16,856 nt of DNA from JBFWQM01 sp050249455 (lineage in GTDB: Bacteria > Pseudomonadota > Alphaproteobacteria > MPNO01 > VGEU01), in the NCBI GenBank assembly GCA_050249455.1, contig JBFWQM010000104.1, positions 1 through 16,856 on the forward strand. The letters run 5' to 3'. The notes beneath the pieces were generated by a model. The model made no database searches. It was not told where the DNA came from and saw only the letters and a list, made by a program, of their open reading frames with translations. Position numbers and translations under genes: made by a program. This document shows positions 1 to 6,933 of the stretch, one piece after another. The number at the start of each line of letters is the position of its first letter. Positions within the stretch are counted from its first letter, which is position 1.

Positions 1-2
1 AG

Positions 3-1007
3 CGTGACGGTGATGGCGTCGGTGGTGCCGCTCAGCACGCTGTCGATGAAGTTGAAGTTCTGCGTGGCGCCGCCGTTGACCGGGTTGTTGATCTGGATGC
101 CGCCGGTCAGCGCGCTGGCGATGTTGTTGATCGTCAGGTTGGCGCCGGCGCGGTTGACCTGCACCTTCTCCAGGCCGGTGGTCGAGGCCATGTCGACGTT
201 CGATGCCTTGGTGATCGGCTCGACCTGGATCTCTTCCAGGCTGGTCAGCGTGGCGCGGGGCCCGAGGCCGATGCCGAACTCGACGCTGCCGTTGGCGGTG
301 ACGGTCAGGATGTCGTAGCCCGCGCCGAAGTTGGCGTTGTCCGACGACTGCAGGGTGCCGAGCAGCAGGCCTTCCGGCGACACGCGCAGGTCCGCCTGGC
401 CGGTGTCGTTGCCGGTCGTGCCCGATAGCGTGTCGGCCGTCGTCTCGAAGACCAGCGTCGGATTGTTGCCCGAATCCGGGATGGTCGGCTGGCCGGTGAT
501 CACGTTGCCGCTGGCGTCGAATGCTTTGCGGCCCTCGTTCTGGCCGAACTGCAGGTAGTGGATCAGCGGGTTGACCCCCGCGGCGGCGACGTCAGGGTTG
601 TCCGCCAGGTACTTCGAGGAATCGAAGCCGGTGGACGGGTCGCGGCCTTCTTTGCCGCCGTTCTGGATGAAGTGGAGCAGCGGGTTCACCAGCGCGTTCG
701 CGACATCGAAGTTGGTCGCGAGGTAGTAGCTGGAATCGAAGAACGGGCTGGGATCGCGGCCTTCGAAGCCGCCGTTGCTGAAATAGTGCTCCAGCGGGTT
801 GATGCCGGCCTGGAACACGTCGACGTTGTTCAGCAGGTAGAACGAGCTGTCGAACAGCGCGTTGGGGTCGCGGCCTTCACGGAAGCCGAACGAGTTGTAG
901 TGGTCGAAAGCGCTGCCCTTGAACGCGCCCGACTTGATCGCCGCGGCGACGTCGGCGTTCTGCGCAAGATAGAACGACTCGTTGAACAGGTCTTTATAGG
1001 TTGCCAT
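3..1007 (-). CDS. RTX/S-layer-like repeat protein, N-terminal part (3' end beyond window)
   Basis: Reading leftward from an ATG at 1007, the frame stays open for 335 codons to the window edge, so the C-terminus is missing. The start has a good ribosome site, AGGAGAG, six bases upstream. Residues 8 to about 163 are four tandem copies of a roughly 38-44 residue unit, with a core like FDSSYYLATNFDV, then NPLLHF and GGKEGRDP. After a linker, a TLSGTTGNDT stretch resembles the opening of RTX calcium-binding proteins. The rest is rich in T, S, N, G and V (for example LEKVQVNRAG), as expected for a beta-strand-rich surface domain. No classical signal peptide is visible; large RTX proteins usually leave by type I secretion using a C-terminal signal, which lies outside the window. 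Similar repeats are known in bacterial surface proteins and next to some glycosyltransferases. Exact function is unknown; the family assignment is moderately sure, the gene itself very sure. Confidence 0.8.
   Translation of the reverse strand, partial: MATYKDLFNESFYLAQNADVAAAIKSGAFKGSAFDHYNSFGFREGRDPNALFDSSFYLLNNVDVFQAGINPLEHYFSNGGFEGRDPSPFFDSSYYLATNFDVANALVNPLLHFIQNGGKEGRDPSTGFDSSKYLADNPDVAAAGVNPLIHYLQFGQNEGRKAFDASGNVITGQPTIPDSGNNPTLVFETTADTLSGTTGNDTGQADLRVSPEGLLLGTLQSSDNANFGAGYDILTVTANGSVEFGIGLGPRATLTSLEEIQVEPITKASNVDMASTTGLEKVQVNRAGANLTINNIASALTGGIQINNPVNGGATQNFNFIDSVLSGTTDAITVT
519..986 (-). repeat. Four tandem protein-coding repeats in the RTX-like gene
   Basis: The translated minus strand shows four consecutive units. 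They begin FNESFYLAQNADV, FDSSFYLLNNVDV, FDSSYYLATNFDV and FDSSKYLADNPDV. The first three end in F/G-x-EGRDP and the last in NEGRK. Unit length is about 44 residues for the first and 38 for the next two. The first copy is the most divergent and carries an insertion before its HY motif. Confidence 0.8.
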
Positions 1008-1417
1008 ACAGGACTCTCCTACGAGTGATCACATCGAAATCCCGGAACTCGAGCGACCGGTCGGAGAGTTAGCGCTGACTGCCCCCCTCTTCGGCCGCCC
1101 GCCGCTTTGCAGTTTCCGATTCGCGCACACTACGCACGACGGCGCACGGCAACGCCGTCGTGTAGCGTGACTGCATCATTCGTGCGGCTGAATCAAATGG
1201 GCTTGTTGCGACAGCAGACGAAACCGCCCGAAACTGATTCACTTGTGACGATTATGCAACTGGCCGAATTAGTTAATTGGAACTTTCGCACGCGACGCGA
1301 CGTGCAACGGTTGCGGCGTCGCCGGCGGCCGCAACTGCATGAGCGGAATTACGTAGAGCACTACTGATTGTCCAGGTGACGTCGGATTCGCGCAGCAGGC
1401 GGCATGCATCGCGGCGG
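1008..1417. other. 410-bp intergenic region upstream of the RTX-like gene
   Basis: This gap separates the 5' end of the RTX-like gene from the 3' end of the oxidase operon, both on the minus strand. It should hold the RTX gene promoter and possibly the oxidase terminator. A relatively AT-rich core at about 1170-1285 contrasts with the flanking GC-rich DNA and is the likeliest promoter area; CATAAT on the minus strand near 1254 is a possible -10 with no convincing -35. A hairpin at 1135-1162 is listed separately. A weak 86-codon plus-strand frame here starts at TTG, has no ribosome site and no recognisable motif, and was not called. Confidence 0.5.
1135..1162. other. Perfect 10-bp inverted repeat (possible terminator or operator)
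   Basis: CACGACGGCG at 1135-1144 and CGCCGTCGTG at 1153-1162 are exact reverse complements around an 8-nt loop. Neither side has a T-run, so a classical intrinsic terminator is not proven. It sits downstream of the leftward oxidase operon and about 130 bp upstream of the RTX-like start, so it could end oxidase transcripts or bind a regulator. Confidence 0.4.
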
Positions 1418-1762
1418 TCACGTGCACGCGCTCAGGCCGGCGATGCCCGAGAACGTGAACAGGCTCGCGCCGATTGCGGCGGCGGCCGCGCAGCGCCCGG
1501 CCGCGCTCAGGAAGCCGGCGGTGGCATCGGCGTTCGCGGCGGTCGAGCGGAGACGCAGCAAGAGGCCGGCCTGGGTGGCGAGAAACACCAGCACGAGCAC
1601 GGACAACTGCAGGCGCTGCAGGCTGATGCCGGATGCAACCTCGACGTCATGCCAGCCGAGGCGGCAGCCGAGCGACAGCATCGCGTAGAGCGTCGCGAAT
1701 GCGAGCGCCCACAGGACGAAGCCCGCGGCGAGATCCCGCAGCGCCGGCCGGCGCGGGCTCAA
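1418..1762 (-). CDS. Small three-helix membrane protein ending the oxidase operon (CoxP-like)
   Basis: This 114-aa protein has three hydrophobic segments at about residues 11-33, 50-70 and 88-111, with short charged loops between them. It is the last gene of the subunit II / subunit I+III operon, a position held in coxMNOP-type clusters by a small membrane protein of unclear role, perhaps an accessory oxidase subunit. The chosen start is TTG at 1762: its last two bases overlap the TGA of the preceding gene, and a strong GGAGGA site lies about 8 bases upstream. No ATG is usable, since the only later methionine is inside the first helix. This is probably translationally coupled to the fused subunit gene. 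The family name is inferred from position and topology, not from a diagnostic motif. Confidence 0.7.
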   Translation of the reverse strand: MSPRRPALRDLAAGFVLWALAFATLYAMLSLGCRLGWHDVEVASGISLQRLQLSVLVLVFLATQAGLLLRLRSTAANADATAGFLSAAGRCAAAAAIGASLFTFSGIAGLSACT

Positions 1763-4284
1763 GGCCGGTCCTCCGCCGCGACGACGAGGTACGACAACAG
1801 GGCGAAGGCCGCCATTGCGGCCACGCCCGACGCGGCGGTGTAGTCGTGCCACAGTCGTCCGATCCTGAGGTCGAGGCCGCGTGCCGGCGACAGGAATCCG
1901 GCGCGTTCGCGCCAGATGCCGTAGCCGGCGAATACGATGCCGAGCGCGGCGTGCAGCGCCACGTAGGCGAGCAGGATCACCAGGACCGCGCGGAATGCGT
2001 GCTGCGTCGGGTCGGCGACGGCGACGCCGAGGTGGATCGACAGGCCGACGCCCAGCCCGTGCATCGCTGCTGCGCCGGCGAGCCACGCGGCGGGCGAGCC
2101 GCGGGCGCGCAGGCGGCGCTCCGACCGCCGGGCAAGCGCCGCCGCAAGGACGCCCGCCGCGGCACACCCCGCCGCCGCGGCAAGGTCCGGCATCGCGGGC
2201 GTCGGCGGCGGCCAGGCCGGCGCGACCAGCCAGAGGAAGAATCCGCCGAACAGAAGCGAGGCGAGCAGCGTCGCGTCGGCGGCCAGCGTGAACGCCGTCG
2301 CCCACCAGGACGGCGGCCGTTTGGTCTCCCAGTGCGGCGGCACGGCCTCGCCGCGACCGATCGGCAGGGCGCCGGTGTCGGCGCGCGCGCCCGTGTCCGC
2401 CGTCCAGCGCAGGAGCAGCGCGACCACCGCCGCGAGCGCGACCAGTGACAGGGCGTATGCCTTGAACAGCAGGCACAGCACGACCGCCCCCGTGGCCAGT
2501 CCGGTCCAGAGCGGCAGGTGCGTCGCCCGCGGCAGCACCACGACCTGCTCGGGCCGCCCCGTCGTCATGTCCACGCCCAGCGTTTCCATCCAGCCGTTGC
2601 GGGCGAAGCCGAGATAGCCTTCGCCGCGCGCCAGCCGGTCGGCGAGCGCATCGGGGTCGAGGCGATCGGCCCGGTGGGCCACCGCCGGCAGCGAGGCGAA
2701 GGCGTAGGACGGCGGCGGCGTGGGGGTCGCCCATTCGAGCGTGCGGGCTCCCCAGGGGTTGCGCCGGAACCCTCGGCCGAACCGGACCTGGAGGACGACA
2801 TCGACCGCGAACAGCGCGAAGCCCATCGCCATCAGGAAACCGCCGATCGACGAGATCAGGTTGAGCCAGTCCCACGACGCCTCCGGCGGATAGCCGGCCA
2901 CGCGGCGCGGCATGCCGAGGAGGCCGGTCAGGTGCATCAGGAAGAAGGTGAGGTTGAAGCCGCCGAAGATCAGCCAGAAGGCGGGTACCGACAGCCGATG
3001 GCGCGCGATGCGGCCGGTGGCATGCGGCAGCCAGTAGTAGGTCGCCGCCATCATCGGGAAGACGAAGCCGCCGACCAGCACGTAGTGCAGGTGCGCGACC
3101 ACGAAATGCGTGTCGTGCGCCTGCAGGTCGAACGGCACCATGGCCAGCATCACGCCGGTGAGGCCGCCCACCACGAAGACGACGAAGAAGCCGGCGAGGT
3201 AGAGCATCGGCACGTCGTAGCGCGGGCGGCCGCGCGCCAGCGTGGCGATCCAGGCGAAGATCTGCACGGCGGTAGGAATCGCGACCAGCCCGCTCGCGGC
3301 GGAGAAGAAGGCGAGCGCGAGATGCGGGATCCCGACCGCGAACATGTGGTGGACCCAGAGGCCGAACGAGAGGAATCCGATCGCGATGACCGCGACGACG
3401 ACTGCGCGGTAGCCGACCAGCGCGTGCCGCGCGAAAGTCGCGACGATCGTCGACACCGCCCCGGCCGCCGGCAGGAAGATGATGTAGACCTCGGGGTGTC
3501 CGAACAGCCAGAACAGATGCTGCCACAGCAGCGGGTCGCCGCCGCGCGTGGGATCGAAGAAGGGAAGGCCGGCGGCGCGTTCCAGCTCGAGCAGCACCGA
3601 GCCCAGGATCAGCGGCGGAAAGCCGAACAGCATCATGAAGCCGACTACCAGCAGGTACCACGCCATGATCGGCATGCGGTCGATCGACATGCCGGGCGCG
3701 CGCAGCTTGAGGATGCTGACAACGATCTCTACCGCCGCCGACAGCGCGGAGATTTCGACGAAGGTGACGCCCAGCAGCCAGATGTCGGCGCTGATGCCGG
3801 GCGTATAGGCGGACGAGGTCAGCGGGGTGTACATGAACCAGCCGCCCTGCGGCGCGACGCCGGCCAGCATCGATGCGATCAGGATCGATCCGCCCAGGAC
3901 GTAGCACCAGAAGCCGTAGGCGGTCAGGCGGGGGAACGCGAGGTCGCGCGCGCCCAGCAGCTTGGGCAGCAGGTAGATCGCGAAACCCTCGAACATCGGG
4001 ATCGCGAACAGGAACATCATCACGGTCCCGTGCATCGTGAAGAGCTGGTTGTAGACGTCGGGGCCGACGAAGGCGCTGCCGGCGGTGGCGAGCTGGGCCC
4101 GGATCAGCATGGCGAGCGCGCCGCCGAACGCGAAGAAGACGAACGCCGCGACGATGAAGCGCTTGCCGAGCACGGTGTGGTTCACCGCGGCGGCGCGGCC
4201 CCAGCCGGGCGCGGTGTCCCAGATCGCTGCCAGCTGCCGGTGCAGCCGCAGGGCCGCGATGCTTGGCGGCGTCCCGCCACTCAT
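1759..4284 (-). CDS. coxN: Cytochrome c oxidase, fused subunit I + subunit III (CoxN/CoxAC type)
   Basis: This 841-aa membrane enzyme reduces O2 to water and pumps protons. Residues 1 to about 520 are subunit I: H85 (MHGT) and H400 for heme a, H398 for heme a3, and CuB ligands H263 (GHPEVY), H312 and H313, with the cross-link tyrosine Y267. D113 (GARDLAFPR) and E265 of the D channel are present. The position usually held by the K-channel lysine reads Q341 (PTAVQIFAWIAT). After a linker at about 520-650, the C-terminus is a short subunit III with ASLLFGGFFLWLVAPAWPP at about 675-693. Subunit I+III fusions are a known family; separate subunits are about 530 and 200-260 aa, consistent with this length. 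The ATG at 4284 overlaps the TGA of the subunit II gene (ATGA), so the two are coupled. CtaG nearby fits CuB insertion. Assignment is very sure; the exact clade is inferred. Confidence 0.95.
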   Translation of the reverse strand: MSGGTPPSIAALRLHRQLAAIWDTAPGWGRAAAVNHTVLGKRFIVAAFVFFAFGGALAMLIRAQLATAGSAFVGPDVYNQLFTMHGTVMMFLFAIPMFEGFAIYLLPKLLGARDLAFPRLTAYGFWCYVLGGSILIASMLAGVAPQGGWFMYTPLTSSAYTPGISADIWLLGVTFVEISALSAAVEIVVSILKLRAPGMSIDRMPIMAWYLLVVGFMMLFGFPPLILGSVLLELERAAGLPFFDPTRGGDPLLWQHLFWLFGHPEVYIIFLPAAGAVSTIVATFARHALVGYRAVVVAVIAIGFLSFGLWVHHMFAVGIPHLALAFFSAASGLVAIPTAVQIFAWIATLARGRPRYDVPMLYLAGFFVVFVVGGLTGVMLAMVPFDLQAHDTHFVVAHLHYVLVGGFVFPMMAATYYWLPHATGRIARHRLSVPAFWLIFGGFNLTFFLMHLTGLLGMPRRVAGYPPEASWDWLNLISSIGGFLMAMGFALFAVDVVLQVRFGRGFRRNPWGARTLEWATPTPPPSYAFASLPAVAHRADRLDPDALADRLARGEGYLGFARNGWMETLGVDMTTGRPEQVVVLPRATHLPLWTGLATGAVVLCLLFKAYALSLVALAAVVALLLRWTADTGARADTGALPIGRGEAVPPHWETKRPPSWWATAFTLAADATLLASLLFGGFFLWLVAPAWPPPTPAMPDLAAAAGCAAAGVLAAALARRSERRLRARGSPAAWLAGAAAMHGLGVGLSIHLGVAVADPTQHAFRAVLVILLAYVALHAALGIVFAGYGIWRERAGFLSPARGLDLRIGRLWHDYTAASGVAAMAAFALLSYLVVAAEDRP

Positions 4285-4916
4285 CGCGCCGCGTCCGTGG
4301 CGCGGGCCAGCGCCGCCTCGTAGTCCGCCGCGGCGTGGGCCACCGCCTCGAACCGCATGACGGTGTGTCCGTCGCCGCAGAACTCGGCGCACAGGCCGCC
4401 ATAGGTGCCGGGGGCGTCCGCCTGCAGCCGGATCACGTTCGCGTGGCCGGGGATGGCGTCGATCTTGCCGCCCAGGCGGGGGATCCAGAACGAGTGGATC
4501 ACGTCGGCGCTGGTCACCACGACGTCGATGGCGCGGCCGGCCGGCACGTGCAGCACGTCGCGCGTCGAACCACCGCCGGGATAGCGGAACTCCCACAGGA
4601 ACTGCCGCGCCGTGGCCTCGATCCGCAGCGCCGCCTGTCCGTGGGGCAGATGCCGTTCGCCGAGCGCGAAGGCGGCGGCCACCAGCGCGGCAAGCACGAA
4701 AGACGGGATGATCAGGCCGCCCCAAGCGATCAGCCGCGTCGTCGTCAGCAGGCCGCGGATCGCGGGCACGAACGCGCCGGCCAGTGCCAGCGAGGTCGCG
4801 GCGAACAGCACCGCCGCGCCTGCCAGCATGATCCACCACAGCGCGGCGACCGATCGCGCGACCGGCCCGGCCGGGTCCAGCGCGGAATGTTCCCCCGTGC
4901 AACCCGCCGCCGCCAT
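4281..4916 (-). CDS. coxM: Cytochrome c oxidase subunit II (CoxM/CtaC type)
   Basis: This 211-aa protein brings electrons from cytochrome c to the oxidase through the CuA centre. Two membrane helices lie at about residues 25-48 and 61-83, followed by a periplasmic cupredoxin domain. All CuA ligands are visible: H141 (VIHSFWIP), C176, E178, C180 (CAEFC), H184 and M187. An aromatic W108 (QFLWEF) sits where the electron-entry tryptophan is expected. No heme c motif (CxxCH) is present, so this is the aa3 rather than the caa3 layout. The ATG at 4916 gives AAAGC at the N-terminus; a TTG at 4946 in the same frame would place that cysteine after a longer, lipoprotein-like leader, and neither has a clear ribosome site. 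The start is therefore less sure than the function. It leads the leftward operon and overlaps the next gene by four bases. Confidence 0.92.
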   Translation of the reverse strand: MAAAGCTGEHSALDPAGPVARSVAALWWIMLAGAAVLFAATSLALAGAFVPAIRGLLTTTRLIAWGGLIIPSFVLAALVAAAFALGERHLPHGQAALRIEATARQFLWEFRYPGGGSTRDVLHVPAGRAIDVVVTSADVIHSFWIPRLGGKIDAIPGHANVIRLQADAPGTYGGLCAEFCGDGHTVMRFEAVAHAAADYEAALARATDAAR

Positions 4917-4991
4917 GGACCCGGCGGCGGTAAGCGCCGCGTGCAACCGCGGCGTCCGGTCCGCGTTCCCCCGAACGCGGAGAGGAGCGCG

Positions 4992-5492
4992 ATGAACGAG
5001 GTCCACGACACCAGCAACCCCGTCATCGAGGAGGTGGCGGCGCATGACGTGAGCTCCACGGTGGCGGTGGCCGGTCACCCGCTCCACGCCATGAGCGTCC
5101 ATTTCCCGATCGCGCTGATGATCGCCACCCTCGCCTGCGACGTGCTCTATTGGTGGGGCGGCGATCCGTTCTGGGTACGCGCCGGCCTGTGGTCGGCCGG
5201 GATCGCCTTCTTCGCCGGTATCGGCGCCGGGCTGGTCGGGACGGCGGAGCTCCTGCTCGTGGCGGGCATCCGAATCCGCGTCGCGAGCTGGACCCATGCC
5301 GTCGCGGCGATGACGCTCATCGCGGTGGGCGGGATGAACTGGGGCATCCGCCTGGATCCCGATCCGCCGGTCCTGCCGCACGGCCTGCTGCTCTCCGTCC
5401 TGGCGGCCGTCCTCACCGGCCTGGCGGGCTGGCACGGGGGCAAGCTCGTGTTCGATCACGGGGTCGGCCTCATGATCTCGGGAAAGGAATGA
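4992..5492 (+). CDS. DUF2231 family membrane protein
   Basis: This 166-aa protein carries the DUF2231 signature near residue 28 (HPLHAMSVHFPIALM) and four hydrophobic helices at about residues 38-52, 60-85, 93-110 and 124-146. The function of the family is unknown; histidines in the HPLH and HFP motifs suggest metal or heme contact, but this is inference. AGGAG lies about 6 bases before the ATG. It diverges from the subunit II gene with only about 75 bp between starts, so the two promoters must be compressed or overlapping. Its 3' end overlaps the convergent CopD-like gene by 23 bp. Placement inside the oxidase locus suggests a role in respiratory chain assembly or redox sensing. Confidence 0.85.
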   Translation: MNEVHDTSNPVIEEVAAHDVSSTVAVAGHPLHAMSVHFPIALMIATLACDVLYWWGGDPFWVRAGLWSAGIAFFAGIGAGLVGTAELLLVAGIRIRVASWTHAVAAMTLIAVGGMNWGIRLDPDPPVLPHGLLLSVLAAVLTGLAGWHGGKLVFDHGVGLMISGKE

Positions 5493-5967
5493 GGTCGAGG
5501 ATGATCCGCCGCAGCGCGCCGGGCTCGCCCATCGCCGCCGGCAGAAGATCGGGCAGCTCCGGTTTGGCGAGCACCACGATCAGGATCGCCAGCACGACGC
5601 ACAGGGTAAGCCCCGTCGCCGCGGCGAAGCGCCAGAGCGGATAGATCTGCCCCGCCTCGAACAGCCGGATGATGACCAGGCCGGTCAGCACATGGGCGAC
5701 GGTCATCAGCGCCACCATCGCCAGCTTGAGCGAGAACCAGGCCTCGAACGTCCCGCGCACGAAGATCAGCGCGGTGCCGGTGGCGATCGCGGCGAACGCG
5801 GCCGGCGACAGTATCCTGACGTAGACGAAGCGCACCAGAACCTGCAGCCCTTGCAGCGAACGCCGACCGCGCACATGCGCACGCTGCACGAAGAGGGCGG
5901 GCAGGCAGATCAGGCACGCGCTCCAGATCGCGACCGCGGCGATGTGGGCGAGCTTGAGCCAGATCAT
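5470..5967 (-). CDS. CopD/HemJ-like integral membrane protein
   Basis: This 165-aa protein has four predicted helices. It opens with MIWLKLAHIAAVAIW, followed by CLPALFVQRAHV, a layout shared by CopD-domain proteins and by HemJ-type protoporphyrinogen oxidases (conserved early histidine, then an LP-x-LF motif). Either copper handling or heme biosynthesis would make sense beside a heme-copper oxidase; the sequence alone does not decide. Its ATG at 5967 overlaps the TGA of the ctaG gene (ATGA), so the two are co-translated. Its stop lies inside the 3' end of the convergent DUF2231 gene. Confidence 0.75.
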   Translation of the reverse strand: MIWLKLAHIAAVAIWSACLICLPALFVQRAHVRGRRSLQGLQVLVRFVYVRILSPAAFAAIATGTALIFVRGTFEAWFSLKLAMVALMTVAHVLTGLVIIRLFEAGQIYPLWRFAAATGLTLCVVLAILIVVLAKPELPDLLPAAMGEPGALRRIILDLIPFPRS

Positions 5968-6692
5968 CCGGGGCGCGATCCGGCGGCCGCGTCGCAGCGT
6001 GCGAGCCGAACGGAGACCAGCCGCAGGGCCACCGCAAGATAGGGCAGCGCCGCCGGCACCCACATGACCAGCCCGGCGAGCTGCTGGTCCGTCCGCGCAT
6101 CGAGGCCGAACGGCGCCGTCGTCGCGAAGTGCGGCGCATAGAGCGGATCGCGCGCGAATGTGAGGAGTGCGCCGAGCATGCCCATCTGCACGACGGTGGC
6201 GAGCAGGGCGAGGATCAGCGGGCCGGCCGGGCCGTCGCGCAGGATTTCCCGCCACATCAGCACGCCGCTTGCGAGCAGGCTGAGCTGCATTGCCCAGTAG
6301 AGGTACGGCGAATGGACCGCGGCATCGTACAGCGCCGGCGCGTGCCACCCCCAGAACACGAGGGCGTGTACGGCGGTGACCGCGCCCAGCGCCCGCCGGT
6401 CCCCCGGCCGTGCCGGGAAGCTCGCCGCCAGCAGCGGCGCGACGGCTGCGACAAGCAGCGTGTGGTGCAGCGCGCGGCCGGAGAACAGCGCCGCGGCCAA
6501 CGCACACAGCGGCGACATGAACAGGAGGGCCAGCGCGGCGATCGCCGCCGCGAACGTTCGGGGCCGCCGGCCGGCCCCGTAGGCGTGCAGCGCGGCTAGC
6601 GCAGCGATCAGGCCCGCCGCCGCCGCATCGAACCGCCAGCTCTCGAGCAGGTTCGCCGGGATAGGCGCGGGGCCGCAGTAGACCACGTCCAT
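5964..6692 (-). CDS. ctaG: Cytochrome c oxidase assembly protein, Caa3_CtaG family
   Basis: This 242-aa polytopic membrane protein belongs to the Caa3-type CtaG family, which assists assembly (probably copper delivery) of heme-copper oxidases. It is unrelated to the single-helix Cox11-type CtaG. Family features are visible: an early short periplasmic segment (YCGPAPIPANLLESWRFD), helices at about residues 24-40, 47-67, 72-90 and 100-120, and FWGWHAPALYDAAVH at about residues 115-129. Further helices and a polar loop (FATTAPFGLDARTDQQLAGL) follow. The ATG at 6692 is preceded by GGAG at a suitable distance; codons upstream lack membrane character and read as noise. It is the first gene of a two-gene leftward unit with the CopD/HemJ-like gene and presumably serves the neighbouring oxidase. 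Confidence 0.85.
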   Translation of the reverse strand: MDVVYCGPAPIPANLLESWRFDAAAAGLIAALAALHAYGAGRRPRTFAAAIAALALLFMSPLCALAAALFSGRALHHTLLVAAVAPLLAASFPARPGDRRALGAVTAVHALVFWGWHAPALYDAAVHSPYLYWAMQLSLLASGVLMWREILRDGPAGPLILALLATVVQMGMLGALLTFARDPLYAPHFATTAPFGLDARTDQQLAGLVMWVPAALPYLAVALRLVSVRLARCDAAAGSRPG

Positions 6693-6933
6693 GTCGCTCC
6701 GTCCGCGGGATGCCCGTGGGGTGGATCGGACTTCCTCACCCGCCCGTGCCTTCACGGTGGGGACGCCCGGCGCCTGGCCGGTCACCGCATGCGCGGCACC
6801 GGTACGGCACGGGAAAACGCGCCAGCCGGCCAAGCGTTCCGGGCGGGCGCCGACACGATCGAGGCCGAGCCGGGGACTGCGCCGCATCGCGCGCCGCGCT
6901 ATGCTGGATGGTCGAACTCGATCGGGGAAACCC
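6693..6933. promoter_or_regulatory. 241-bp divergent intergenic region
   Basis: This region lies between the divergent ctaG and OmpA-domain genes and should carry both promoters. A TATGCT at 6900-6905 is a possible -10 for the rightward gene, with no good -35 partner. Frames running through it belong to no recognisable protein. Confidence 0.3.

Noticed and set aside
1171..1187. Sigma-54-like match on the minus strand upstream of the RTX-like gene
   Set aside because: The -24 element has lost one of the two essential G residues and the -12 also deviates.
1107..1367. 86-codon plus-strand frame in the intergenic gap
   Set aside because: TTG start, no ribosome site, arginine-rich composition without motif, and it covers the likely promoter of the RTX-like gene.
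2518..4323. 601-codon plus-strand frame opposite the fused oxidase gene
   Set aside because: Its product is rich in R, H, D, E and Q with no domain, and it is a GC-skew shadow of the fully motif-supported subunit I+III gene on the other strand.
6691..6933. N-terminal extension of the OmpA-domain protein by an upstream in-frame ATG
   Set aside because: It would place 81 arginine-rich residues before a clear signal peptide; the ATG at 6934 is the natural start.
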